A stretch of DNA of 64,000 bases from positions 39,636 through 103,635 of the IMG/VR virus record IMGVR_UViG_3300009537_000002; one strand, 5' to 3'. Under the pieces are notes generated by a model that saw only the letters and a program-made list of their open reading frames with translations, searched no databases and was not told the DNA's origin. The DNA is from a virus. The position numbers and the translations under genes were made by a program. This document shows, piece after piece, positions 8,301 to 18,600 of this stretch. Position 1 is the first letter of the stretch; every line of letters starts with the position of its first letter.

Positions 8301-11252
8301 AACAGGTTCCTTGTTAGGGTCTCGTGGCTGTGCAGGTACATATGCTGGTTCACCCTTGAACTCAATCGAGTTTGTGCCAAAACGATGTCTGGCTTTGGCA
8401 TAATGCTTCTCATTTGGAGTCAAAGTGGCACCAGGTCGTGTCTTGAGAACCATGAGACCTGGTGAACGAGCTTCACCAAGCACACTGAATGCAGACAGGT
8501 CCATCTTGGGAAGGCTAATAGGCTCATCGTGGCGTGCTTCCGTCTGGATACTACATGCCAAGCCATTCTCTACGTCGATGAGATCATCATAGTGGAACAC
8601 GGCCTCGGACGCTTGAATCTGAGCCTTCACAGCCTCTTGTACTTCTTTGCGCTTTGCTTCGTCTTCATCACTCTCAAACACACTGGCCCAGAAACTTTTG
8701 TCGAATTGTGTGTTAGCAGACTCGAGTCTAATTTGATTAGCCAGGGCGGGACCCATCTTAGCCTCATATGACTGTTCCACCCATGACTTCTCGGCACCAG
8801 CGCGCTGAGTTGCATCTTCTTGCGAAGCCTTGATAGCTTCGATTGCTTTCTGTTGCACCTTGAACGGAATGAGGCTATTCACGTCATCAGTGAGTTGATT
8901 GTACATATAGAAGTCTGGTTGCAATAGAATGCTGAGCCCTTTCTGCCTGGCACCAAAAACACCACGCTTAGCCGCCGTGAGTAATTCTTCAGTGGCCATC
9001 CGCATAGCACTCTCGTCTGACGTGCTGAGGATCTGAACAACCTGTCGTAGAGGAAAGTCTGGATAGCAATCACCACTACTGGCCATGATGTTCTCACTAA
9101 GCATCTCTCTCACAAGCTTGAACTGCGGAAGGTGGATGTGGTCAGTAAACGTAATCTTATCCAAGAAGGCCACAGAGAAGTGCAGCCAGTCCTGAAGAAA
9201 TTCGTTGATGAAGTTGGCAACACGATTTACCTGGAGCTCCTCCACTGTGTCCACCTGGCTGGTTTGGATAGCGGCAAGAGTAGCATTCTGCACCTCGGTA
9301 TCTCCGCGTTGGATCGCCCGGGCAGCAGCAACCGATGCTTGACCCATCTCTCGAGAGTTTTTAATGTTTCGAGCTGCATCGCTGCGTGCTTCTTCAAGAG
9401 TACTTGGATCAAAGTGCACGCTGGCTCTCAATACTTGAGGAAGAAGAAATCTAATAGCCGGGAACAGATCTTCCTGAAGTCGCTGAATACCCGGAGCATC
9501 ATCGTTATCTAGAGAGAAGAATTCGCTACTAGGAGGTACGAGACTGTCAAATGCATCAAACAACTCTAGATAGAGGTTGTTGAATTCCTCGGCATATTCT
9601 TCACACAGAGTTCTAAATGCCTGGTTCCTGACAGGGTCGTTTGACGTCTTACCTTGTGGAGCATACTTGTAGAGACCTACTGTATTTGCGATAGTTTTAA
9701 GCGACTCTGCGCTTCGACCGAACTGTCTCTCAAAGGTAAGATTCTTCAACAAGATCTCAGAGACCATGTTTCGAATATCTTGTCTAGTCTGCATACGCTG
9801 TCCGGGCTGAATGCTCTCCTTTGTATTTGGCTCAATAGGATTGTCGATCAGTTCAAGACTAGCAGTATAGGTACCAGGCTGGCCTGGTACCGTACCAGTT
9901 ATCAAAGCATTGGGAATGAAGTGGTGTAACCCACACATGTTGACCAAGCCATTGAACAGGCGAATGTTTCTTTGACCCTGTGGGATGACCTTGAATTTGT
10001 GTGCCTGGTCTTCCACGGTGTTGTAGAAGCTAGTTAGAGCAGACAAAGAATCTTCGGATGTTGTGACAATAGACAGGGTTACTACGCCGTCAACACTGCC
10101 GATGTGCTGGAAGGTAGGATATGGATGACCAATGAGAGGAAGTTGTGCCAGCACATTCTCAAAGCTGATGGTCAGACCAGTAACGATTAATCCACTGGAT
10201 GGACCATTGAGTGCCAGATAACGAGATCGCTCGAGAAGCATTGTGCTTTCTGGCTCAGCCTGACCGACCTCTCTTCGTGGGGCTTGAGGCGTATCATTAA
10301 ATGTAATAGCCTCCCCCTTGTTATTGAACACTGGATACCACACAGCGCGGTCAAGTAGAGAGAACCTGTTGTCTGCACCAGGTGCCAAGGTATCATCCAA
10401 AATATCGTTGACCTTCTGAACAGTAAGTTTCTCGGGACCCATAGAAGTAATGTGTCCAAACGTTTCTTCTGCAAGAAGTAATCCGCGCTCACGACCACGC
10501 GCTGCCACCAAAGACTTGATTACCTGTGCGTTAGCGCTGGTTCTTTGATCTGACTTCTTGGACACACTGAGCGCAATTTCTTTTTGAAGTTGCTGCAGTG
10601 CCTCAAAGTCTCTCTCCAGTTCACGATACTGATCTACTGTAAGAGAAGCGAACTGCTGAAACCTCATGCTGATGGCTTTGTCATCGAGCTTCTTGATCTT
10701 CTTGTAATCGTTTCGCTGTTGCTCAGCCCTGTACATAGTCTTCCAAGGCAGAGACTCAGCTGGGTTTGGAGTAGAGATAGCAGAGAAGAAATCCTTCTTG
10801 TAGCTCCAGTCCTTCAGAAACGCGTGGTAGTTGAACCACTGGAAAAAGAAGGTAACATCAACAGTATTAGTTGAGTCGTTCTCTTTAGAGATGTGGAGCT
10901 GTTGCAACGCCAACACCATCTGAGGTTCGGGTGAGCCACCCAACACACTGTTGCGAACGAACTGATTCTCTACGTAGCAGAATGGAGTGACACGAAACTG
11001 AGATACTAGATTGCGGAGCTGTTCTAGTCCGTTGTCGAGCTTGTTGTGACCGAATGCGCCTCGCGTAGTAGTCGTAAACTTCGCCGACACCATAATACGA
11101 ATGGTTGAGAAGCCCGACTTGGACTTGATGGACGACCTAGTACGCAGGGTGTTCCACATGTGATTGACGGACTTCTTGTCAATCTGGATTTGTTCTGGTG
11201 GAATGTTGAGTACGATGTCGTTGATTTGGAAAAATCCATTATCTCCAGGCAT
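5346..11252 (-). CDS. Baseplate hub protein with embedded M23 (LytM) endopeptidase, 1968 aa
   Basis: A giant baseplate or tail-tip protein. The N-terminus (1-150) looks like phage baseplate hub proteins (NDIVLNIPPEQIQIDKKSVN). Residues ~1035-1175 are an M23 metallopeptidase: HKGID with H1049 and D1053, a YSHM segment, and GASTGAHLHFG with H1152 and H1154. All zinc and catalytic signature residues are present, so it should cut peptidoglycan cross-links during DNA entry. The C-terminal third has a gpD/gp27-like hub region (DLAVISMTNVSG, LKPGQQMQLRLGYN) and two Gly/Ala-rich hydrophobic stretches. It follows the giant RNA-polymerase-like gene and precedes the spike. Confidence 0.85.
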   Translation of the reverse strand: MPGDNGFFQINDIVLNIPPEQIQIDKKSVNHMWNTLRTRSSIKSKSGFSTIRIMVSAKFTTTTRGAFGHNKLDNGLEQLRNLVSQFRVTPFCYVENQFVRNSVLGGSPEPQMVLALQQLHISKENDSTNTVDVTFFFQWFNYHAFLKDWSYKKDFFSAISTPNPAESLPWKTMYRAEQQRNDYKKIKKLDDKAISMRFQQFASLTVDQYRELERDFEALQQLQKEIALSVSKKSDQRTSANAQVIKSLVAARGRERGLLLAEETFGHITSMGPEKLTVQKVNDILDDTLAPGADNRFSLLDRAVWYPVFNNKGEAITFNDTPQAPRREVGQAEPESTMLLERSRYLALNGPSSGLIVTGLTISFENVLAQLPLIGHPYPTFQHIGSVDGVVTLSIVTTSEDSLSALTSFYNTVEDQAHKFKVIPQGQRNIRLFNGLVNMCGLHHFIPNALITGTVPGQPGTYTASLELIDNPIEPNTKESIQPGQRMQTRQDIRNMVSEILLKNLTFERQFGRSAESLKTIANTVGLYKYAPQGKTSNDPVRNQAFRTLCEEYAEEFNNLYLELFDAFDSLVPPSSEFFSLDNDDAPGIQRLQEDLFPAIRFLLPQVLRASVHFDPSTLEEARSDAARNIKNSREMGQASVAAARAIQRGDTEVQNATLAAIQTSQVDTVEELQVNRVANFINEFLQDWLHFSVAFLDKITFTDHIHLPQFKLVREMLSENIMASSGDCYPDFPLRQVVQILSTSDESAMRMATEELLTAAKRGVFGARQKGLSILLQPDFYMYNQLTDDVNSLIPFKVQQKAIEAIKASQEDATQRAGAEKSWVEQSYEAKMGPALANQIRLESANTQFDKSFWASVFESDEDEAKRKEVQEAVKAQIQASEAVFHYDDLIDVENGLACSIQTEARHDEPISLPKMDLSAFSVLGEARSPGLMVLKTRPGATLTPNEKHYAKARHRFGTNSIEFKGEPAYVPAQPRDPNKEPVWTWPTDPNNRVVTSKFDLDRISPIALKNKDTGKIVGFFNNKDGFDKKGFAEALQSGDFERKITPHKGIDISARGGSLGLPVRAAADGNITFIRDEPWDPDKAEQPRKNSGNSIELAHDGGWKTTYSHMLFEGEYAALANAKTALGTVSVAQGQIIGRVGSSGASTGAHLHFGMIDPGGLFVDPEAKLKGEARVCQGPVVGLNPTNESLFTKSIEQLEKDMHNGQGYSLLRAYPTFRLYFIESDLGERKRFGFDDFFSYSSIKDIKVIRSRKVGVDLAVISMTNVSGVLSNRKFRELADPDDPRGADGRIVTEDYNDPLLTNTADENPIASLMLKPGQQMQLRLGYNNDPDELETVLNGVITDIAFSESDDMVQIVCQSFAVELVQNQHGEVKTFGGFLSSTGRTGKILEEMLSFPEVVHFGRWEGGKANNTAYGSLRNEWNFVPSPQDDNIFAPKGRGIWGLFDSTAKYTLYHSTVWDTFQEMTLRHPSYIAYPVPYEGKWGPRMTMFFGVPDQLYFARDPSFNEDNKIEGIEKVVQDAVDTLRDSRTELDKATDPNKSAPSNVGLAAGAVGVAIAGPGLGAIAGVAAAQVTDDIQKDLDPYEQARKFWIRKKIKNFALDQGFIKPFRNYHVLTSTQHILMNNIESSGNVFNTVTLQYGDDAADVSDETAQLVFDDLQTFTLRADAAVKDEDVRELFAQYPNCVGYEMAKRYAVGLLYNTLKESYRGSIVIVGNPRIKPHDICYVFDEYSDMFGPIEVEQVVHRFSQDTGFITEITPDLIVHVNQHTTLSTSDAMGLMAEYALQKQGLASLPSLMTGAPSAVAAGATSAVGSGDLATTVGVAGSSLAAVASVAGAGAVALNYAFTPIANMFFNSSENALSQGTSNTAFGMIGTFIFKKLITRSQLAHPFRYSPLVKGGNAMVAGLPIKKTEGTFVQSIGDEIVKWAKEADEGIGLMLSDVYDKYQPNAWVGRTQGDFYDTLFAR

Positions 11253-11267
11253 TTACGGTTCGACCCC

Positions 11268-14200
11268 TTACATGAGCTTACTTGCGATCTCGTGTGGCGA
11301 CAAGCGTGATCTGTTGTCTCTCAAGTTTACACTAGTATTTCTACCCATTCCAGCAAATCCAGATGCCAGGGCGGTGCCGTCTACACCTGCCGGTGCTCTT
11401 GCTGCGACTCGAGCTCCACCTGATGGTGGACTCATTGAGAGTCTAACGTTCTGGTTTCTCATAACAAGAGGAGTAGTTGGTGAACCGACATCCTTTGTAC
11501 CTGGGTGTACATCTTCTGGCCTCATCCTATTGACGGCCTTACGTCGATTCATGTTTAGTCTAGCATCTGGGATCTTACCACGACCAGACCCTACTGTCTT
11601 TGGGGGGTCAGACAAGATGGCACCCAGCGCCAGTGTACCAGCAAACCCCAGACCGATAGCCTTATGGTGACGCAGTAGACCTGCACCCAAAGCGCCCATC
11701 TTGTTAGTAGCAGTTGAATATGCAGTGGCCACCTTCTTCATCATACCAGGAGCTTCTTGCATACCCATGAAGGCTGTTCTTGCAGACAGCTCTGCAATTT
11801 CTATCTGCTTAGCACGAGCACCACGACCAGCAAGTAGCTCTGCAGTACGAGTGAATCCTGTGCGGTCGGCTTCATTGAGTGAACGCATCATCTCTCGAGT
11901 CGCAGAGTGCACGTTGATACCTTGAATTTGCTGAGCCATTTTAGTACCAGTAGCACTAGAAATAGCCTTGGCACCTTCTGCATCTAGATGAACGGTGCCC
12001 TGCAACATAGCCTTGGCTACTGTATCGTCTTTGACGATGGTTGCAATATTGCCTTCAAGTGTCTTGGCATCTCTGCCCTGCATAGCATCTGTGATGCTCA
12101 TCATGAGACCTTGGAGTCCACCTTCAGCAGCTTCCAAAGCCGACATATGCTTAGCAGAGATAGGAGCTTGTTCGAGCCACTCCAACAGGAAACGAGCATC
12201 ACTGGCAGCTGCACCCTGGCCAAACTTGGTGAGCGATCTCTTGGCTGCTGTCATTTCAAGTGACAGAGGAGCGATCCACTTCTGTCCGACTGACAACTTT
12301 TCCACCTCAGCCATCATCTGCTTGAGTGGAATGGTTTCAGCTCCAGTAGCAGCTTTACCAGCCTTGAAGAGCTGCATCCTTACCTGATGCTGCGTGTATC
12401 TGCGAGCGTACTCACTATCCTGTAGCATACTTGCTTTGCGAAGAGCTTCTTCGTTACGAGGACCCAACAAGAAAGTAGAATAGGCATCAGCGTCCTTGTC
12501 ACCTGCCAAGCCAACTAATGGACCAAGTGTCAATGTCTTCTCTTCGAAAGCTCCACCTACCTCAGTGGCTACACGGACGTTCTTGGTTATTTCGGGCAAG
12601 ACTATGAGATTGGATCGGCCTTCGACCATGCGCATACGAACTGGCTGCATAGAGAATTCACCAAGCAGCGGGTGGCGTCCTAGCATACCAGCGATCTCTC
12701 CACCTTTTTCAAACCTGGTCCTCATCGCCTCGAGTGCTTCAATGTCTCCCTTATAGAGACCTGTCTCAACCATTTCATTCCACATGCCAAGGAAATTCTC
12801 CCTGGTGATACCAACAACATTAGCTTCACGGATGGCAGTGGCTGCACCACCCACTCGCTGTGCAGAGACACCGCGAAGAAAACGAGAGCCTAGAACCTTA
12901 CCACGTGCAACAGCACCAATGCCTTTGCCAGCAGGCACAAATTCTCTACGTAGTATGTCTCTTTGGAACCCTAACTGGCGGGTGAGTTCTTCTTGAGAGA
13001 TCAATCCTTCCTCTGCTTGGCCCACCTTGGCAGCGATGTCACCATAGATTTCAGACAACCGACCTCGTGAGGTGACACCTGCATGTGTTTCATAGGGACG
13101 TAACTGAGTCATAATGTCCATTCCTGGAACATAGATTTCCTGACCAGCTCCTCGGATGACACCACCACCGCGTTCTAGAAACTTCTGGAAGTTTTCGCCC
13201 TGTCTAAAGATAGCCGCACCAGCAGGAGCAGCAGTACCTGACATAGTAGCAAGAGTCTTCTGTAGCTCCTGGTGCGCAATGAGAGTTTCAGGAGAGGTAG
13301 CAGCCAGACGCTGCATGAGTTCTTCACTGACGTCTCCACCTGCTGTACCCAAAGCACCACCCTTAAGAATGTCGAACACACGAGGTTCAACAGAGCCAAG
13401 CCCACCGACATCCAACATTGGACCGCCATAAGCAAACTCTGGCAGACCCATCGCAGTGCCACGTTGAAGTGCCTCTTCAAAAGTACCAAGCGCCTTACCA
13501 CGCAATCCAGCACGAGCCAACATTGCAGACACAACACCACGTCCACCTTTTTCAGCTGTACCACCCATAACATATGGAACAGCACCAAATGCTTCACCAA
13601 ACTCACGCTCTGTGACGTCCATCATGCCAACAGCAAATTGCATTGCTCTTTCAGTAAACCTTCTGTGACTGAATGCTCCACCTTTGAATGCTTGAGCAGC
13701 AAACGCTTCACCTGGTGCTGCCATGAATCGTGCTTGAGCTCGAGTGAACGGAGCTCCGCGGCGCTCAAGAATCCCTTGAAGTGAGTCAACCATCTGTCTA
13801 CGATGGAGAGCTCGATTTTTTCTGAGTTCATCCATGCTGATAATGATGTCTACATTACGATCATGAATACCAAGTTGTCTGAGTGCACCACCAAAAGCCT
13901 GTTCTTCTCTAAAGAGAGCTAGGGCTTTAGCACCACCAAACAACTTGCCGCCATGAGCAAACTGGTGACGGCGAAGAATTTCTACAGAGACCTCTTCACC
14001 AGCAGCACGACGAACACCAGTGATAGCGGCACCCTCAGGTAAAGTGAATGGCTTGCCTTCAGGAGTGAGGCCGAGTACTTCTCCTCCTCTGATACCTCCA
14101 CCAGCAATGTCTTCCCGAGCTCGAATAAGCTTCTGAGTCACAGATTCTTCGAAGATCATCTTGTCGCCTGTGCGAGCTCGAAACAAGGTTTCACCTTCGC

Positions 14201-15659
14201 CCATGGCCTGTTGTTGCATAAAGCTTTGTTCACCAATCATTAGCCTTGGATCTACATAAGCAGCCTTGAGTTTTGGACGGACAGCATTGGAGTAGGCCAA
14301 GGCCTCACCTTCAGCTTGGACGGCACGATAGTATCCACTACCTTTCTGACCAAGAGCCTTCATGCTCTCTTCTGCGATTTGGAATTCACGAAAGATCTGT
14401 TCTGGACGACGTGAATAGTCTACGGGACCAAGGGCATAGCGTTCCCATTCTGCCGTTGACAACATGCCTTCGGCTAAACCTTTCGGGCCTACACCACCAC
14501 GAAGACCCAACTCTCTACCAGCGGCAGATCCCATAGCAACACGGATCTCATCGTCGGTCATTGCGCGGAAACCTGGACGATACTCGGCTCCACCTCTGCG
14601 AACACCCACAGGTGCGACCATCTCAACGGCCATCCCACGAAGTGCTTCACGTTGAGCCTGAGCAGCGGTGCGACTTTCGAGTATGTTGGCAGGAGTAGTT
14701 TCCAGTTCTCCAAAGATCCTTCCTCTCAGCTGCTTAATCGCACGCTCTACATCGCCTTGTGTTTTGAGTCGTCCACCAATTTCAGGAGCGATACCACGCT
14801 CAAGCTCCTGGAGAAACATTTCAGTACGACCGATACGCTGGAGTTTTCCTCCTTCGCCCATAACTACAAAGTCTGGAGCGATACGACGTGTCTGTAGTGC
14901 CATGCCTTCAGCTATCATCCCACCTGATACCTGAGGCAATTGCACACGAACATCGCCAACACGAGTGCCTTCAAAGATCACGTTCCAGGCTCCCAACCCC
15001 TCACCTGCAAGTTCAGGCCGTGTGATACCGAACATCTGTCGGCCAGTTCCACCCATAGCTGCTTGAACACGTTCGATGCCAGACATGAAAGGAGCAGGGA
15101 TAGGAGTAGCCATTGCGATAGTTGCCTTTGGAGACAAACCTTGAATCTGGTTCACTCCCACAAAGTTGGGTAGACCAAATTGTGTGGCTTGGGCAGTGAG
15201 TGTTCCAACGTTTCTTTCGAAGCGCTGCCAAATACGACCTGCAGCTACAGAGGTTTGACCAGCCATTGTGGCCGAGATTGCCGAGCGAGCTTCCGCTGGG
15301 GTCATGTTCATGATGCCTTCGGTAAGACCCAGCATCTGCTTTCTTGTGAACGGATCGACAGACTGAGTTGCCCACGCCCAGGCTCTACGTTGAACATCGG
15401 TCCTGCTGTACTGCATGAATCGATTGACGTCTTCGATGCTAGGGATAGGTGGGCCGCGGCGTGATGCCTGCCTGCCAAGAGTACGCATGGCCTGGTCAAT
15501 GCCAGCCTCGCGTGGTTGTTTCAGTGATCCTTCAACGTGGATACCTTTCAATGCAGCAGCAATACCCACAGTGAGAGGAGTAGCAGCAATAGCAGTTCTG
15601 AGTAGACTACCACCGCTACGATCCGGAAACTGAGGATCGCTATCTCTACGTTCAGCCAT
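11268..15659 (-). CDS. Candidate single-chain two-barrel virion RNA polymerase, 1463 aa
   Basis: Two segments read like the catalytic double-psi beta barrels of multisubunit RNA polymerase. Residues ~555-632 match the beta-subunit barrel: RRHQFAHGGKLFGGAK with K572 and K578 at the two conserved lysines, then NVDIIISMDELR and an RRQMVDSLQG segment matching the PVDIVLNP...GQILETHLG pattern. Residues ~990-1080 match the beta-prime barrel: GMLGRHPLLG for NRAPTLH, MVEG for LIEG, then GPLVGLAGDKDADAY, with D1054, D1056 and D1058 at the NADFDGD metal aspartates. A helical region follows. Beta precedes beta-prime, as in YonO and crAss-like gp66. A hydrophobic segment lies near 1333-1350. Its place before the baseplate hub suggests packaging in the virion. 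A divergent tape measure is the alternative. Confidence 0.7.
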   Translation of the reverse strand: MAERRDSDPQFPDRSGGSLLRTAIAATPLTVGIAAALKGIHVEGSLKQPREAGIDQAMRTLGRQASRRGPPIPSIEDVNRFMQYSRTDVQRRAWAWATQSVDPFTRKQMLGLTEGIMNMTPAEARSAISATMAGQTSVAAGRIWQRFERNVGTLTAQATQFGLPNFVGVNQIQGLSPKATIAMATPIPAPFMSGIERVQAAMGGTGRQMFGITRPELAGEGLGAWNVIFEGTRVGDVRVQLPQVSGGMIAEGMALQTRRIAPDFVVMGEGGKLQRIGRTEMFLQELERGIAPEIGGRLKTQGDVERAIKQLRGRIFGELETTPANILESRTAAQAQREALRGMAVEMVAPVGVRRGGAEYRPGFRAMTDDEIRVAMGSAAGRELGLRGGVGPKGLAEGMLSTAEWERYALGPVDYSRRPEQIFREFQIAEESMKALGQKGSGYYRAVQAEGEALAYSNAVRPKLKAAYVDPRLMIGEQSFMQQQAMGEGETLFRARTGDKMIFEESVTQKLIRAREDIAGGGIRGGEVLGLTPEGKPFTLPEGAAITGVRRAAGEEVSVEILRRHQFAHGGKLFGGAKALALFREEQAFGGALRQLGIHDRNVDIIISMDELRKNRALHRRQMVDSLQGILERRGAPFTRAQARFMAAPGEAFAAQAFKGGAFSHRRFTERAMQFAVGMMDVTEREFGEAFGAVPYVMGGTAEKGGRGVVSAMLARAGLRGKALGTFEEALQRGTAMGLPEFAYGGPMLDVGGLGSVEPRVFDILKGGALGTAGGDVSEELMQRLAATSPETLIAHQELQKTLATMSGTAAPAGAAIFRQGENFQKFLERGGGVIRGAGQEIYVPGMDIMTQLRPYETHAGVTSRGRLSEIYGDIAAKVGQAEEGLISQEELTRQLGFQRDILRREFVPAGKGIGAVARGKVLGSRFLRGVSAQRVGGAATAIREANVVGITRENFLGMWNEMVETGLYKGDIEALEAMRTRFEKGGEIAGMLGRHPLLGEFSMQPVRMRMVEGRSNLIVLPEITKNVRVATEVGGAFEEKTLTLGPLVGLAGDKDADAYSTFLLGPRNEEALRKASMLQDSEYARRYTQHQVRMQLFKAGKAATGAETIPLKQMMAEVEKLSVGQKWIAPLSLEMTAAKRSLTKFGQGAAASDARFLLEWLEQAPISAKHMSALEAAEGGLQGLMMSITDAMQGRDAKTLEGNIATIVKDDTVAKAMLQGTVHLDAEGAKAISSATGTKMAQQIQGINVHSATREMMRSLNEADRTGFTRTAELLAGRGARAKQIEIAELSARTAFMGMQEAPGMMKKVATAYSTATNKMGALGAGLLRHHKAIGLGFAGTLALGAILSDPPKTVGSGRGKIPDARLNMNRRKAVNRMRPEDVHPGTKDVGSPTTPLVMRNQNVRLSMSPPSGGARVAARAPAGVDGTALASGFAGMGRNTSVNLRDNRSRLSPHEIASKLM

Positions 15660-18600
15660 TATACCAATCCGTCTAGAGCAGCATCATAGTCGACGTCTTG
15701 CTCAATGTCGATATCAACACCAGGGAAGTTCCTGTGGAACACACTGGCCCGAGCTCCTTGTGGAATTAGGAGTTCATCTATTCTATCCTGCATTTCTCCT
15801 GGACTCAATTGCTCTGGGTTCATCAGAGGAGCAATAGCGGACTCGTTGATGAATGGTTTGTTCACCAACGCTTGTGCACGCGAAGGCCACAGGTCAAAGT
15901 CATGCATGTCTTCACCCATACTCTGCACCACCTTAAGCTTCACATCTTCCAGGTCAACAGACGGATGCCATCCTACCCAGTCATCACCAGGCAACGGTAC
16001 TTCAGAGAGCAGCTTAGTTCTACGGTACCAGTCTCCATAGTTCTCACCAGGTAGCTTGGTCGCTACATACTCAGCAAACAACTCTTCGTTGTTTGGGAAA
16101 CCTTCTGATCGAGCTTCATCTCTGATTTGTTCCAGAATGATATCTGCCTCAGCGATCTGGTCTTCTGACAATAGTCCAGCCTTCTCTGCTTTCTCTACAT
16201 CCTGTTTGAACTGTAGCTTCCAGCGAGCAATGTAGAGAGCCTTCTCATTGTCAGGAACGAGCTCGAGGATCTTTGATCTCTCTTCCACAGTATCAGCTGC
16301 AGCAAATGAATTGAAGTAGTCTCGCTCACGTCTGGGGAGAGAACGGAAGATGTGAGAGAAGTTGTATGTGAATGGATTGAGGCCAAACAACGTCTCGTTC
16401 TTCTTAGCTTCAAACTCTTTCACGGCAGCAGTGTCACCGCTCATCCTAGCCAGGTTCGAAAGTCTTGCTTGCTTTGTGTATTCTAGGACATCAAAGTACT
16501 GCTCGAGACCACGTCTTTCCTTGATGTGTTCGGGAATGGAATCGAAGCCCATCGACTCACCTACCTTGGTAAGGAACGGACGGATGAAGTCACGCATTGG
16601 ATGTGACCAGAACGCGTTCTCCGTACCATAGATCTGACTGTTCTCATAGTCTTCAATTGCTGTTCGTTGGTGAATGAGTTTGGCTGCGGGTGATACTGGC
16701 GTGAGGACATCCAAAGATGTCTCAGCGTTGTGAGCTAACATTTCCCAGTAGCCACCAAAGAACTTGGCAAAGACACCCTGCTCTGGTTTTTCTGACGCCT
16801 TGATCCTATTGAGTTCTGCTAGTACTCCTTTTGATTCATCCTTGTAGTAAGCTCCTTCATCGTCTATGTCCCCAGTAGGACTCAGGTATTCGTATTCTGC
16901 GAACCTTCTCTTGATCTTCCTTTCCTTGAGTTGAGCTTCGGTCATCTTGTAGATGCCTTCCTCATACTCGCTCCAAGTCTCTAATTTCCTTTGGCTTCTG
17001 ATGCTCTGCAGCATGGACTTGTACTTGTCACTGTACGGAGCCACATCAGCGAGGATCTTGTACCTGTGGATATCAGGGTAGTCTTCAGGTTTGAAGTTCT
17101 GGAGCTCTGGGAAGCGGGCTGCATAACCGGCCCCTGGGAGCCGTAGCTCGCCCTCCTGGACCTTTGTATAGGGATCTCCATGAAGGAAGTCAGGAGACTT
17201 CTCTCCGGGCCCTGGGAGCCACTCAGGCATCATGTTTCTAATTGGGTTGTACAGAGGGATCTGACGCCTTCTGTGAGGGTACAAACGCCTCAAAGCCTCT
17301 GTGGTTCCCAGTCCACCACCGATTTCAAGGTCCCAATAGTCTCTCTCAGTGCCAAAAGCACGTCGAGCGGACTCCAAACGCATGGTTTGGTCGAAAAAGT
17401 CAGCAGATCCAGTCAGTGCTTCCTTGATAGAAGAGATGGTGAAACCTGGAAGACCGATCATTTCAGTCATTCTGTAGGCTTGTTCACCTGCTGTTCCTGT
17501 CAGATTGAAGGGGGTTTCAGCACGTCCAGGTGGAAGCTCTCCCAGTTCAGCTGCACGGCGCTCGCCAAAGCCAGGAGCCATGGCCAATTGTTCGCCACCA
17601 GGCCCCATCCACTCCTCAGTGTGCATCAAGACAGGTGGCTTGATGAGCCTACCAATCGTGTTGGCGAGAAGAGGTCCGATAAATGGAACATCTTCAAATG
17701 GGAGACTGGTGATAGGGTATGGTCGTTCTTCGTAGAACTCTCTCTCGAGATCATACGTGAACTCTTGTCTCCACCACTGTTGTAATGGAGTCGGCGGCTT
17801 GTCTCCCCAAATGGAGACTTCTTTTGACCTCTGTTGCATACGGGCATACCAGTGAGGTCTGTAGTACATGATTCGGTTGCCTTCCCATGGTGTGCGACCA
17901 AACTCCCACCATCTACCCTTTCTGATTGGTACTTCCTGTTGACCAGAGTAGATGCGTTCGAGCTCGTCTGGCCTAGTGGAAGGAACCAGTGCACCAGGTA
18001 GGAAAGGAGCAATAAGTGCTAACCCGAGGCCTGCACCAGCGAGACCAGCCAGCTTGGTGGGTCCCATCTTGCCAACGAATGGATAAGCCTTATCTCCAAA
18101 GAGCCGACCAAAACGGCCCATCAGTCCCTCGGTGCCAAACTTAGTGATTTGCTCAGATGCCAGTGTACGTGCAGCAGCAGGACCAATGCCCTTCGCATAT
18201 TGCAATTGAGCCATCTTGCCTACTTGTGCTGCGTAGGAGATGCCAGCCGCGCCGAAGGCACCCATAATTGGGAATGCTAGAAGTCGAGATAGGTCGGTGC
18301 TACCAGGGGCTAGTCTTTCTTGTGCTTCACGGTATGCGTGAAGACCAGTAACTTCGGCCACGCTAGAGGCTAACTGATTAGCACCAGTCCAAATCGAAGC
18401 AAGTCCCGCAGTGAGTCCTTGGTTTAAAACAGTTTCATCAAAGACACTGGCCTCACGGAACATGTAGTCGAGTGATTGATAACCAAGAGCAAGTCCACCA
18501 GCTACAGCACCATACTTCCAAGCCAAACGGCCCAGCATTTGAGTGCCCGAACCATATGGGACAGCCAGTTGAATCCTTCTGCCGGTCAGGTTGTACAGCA

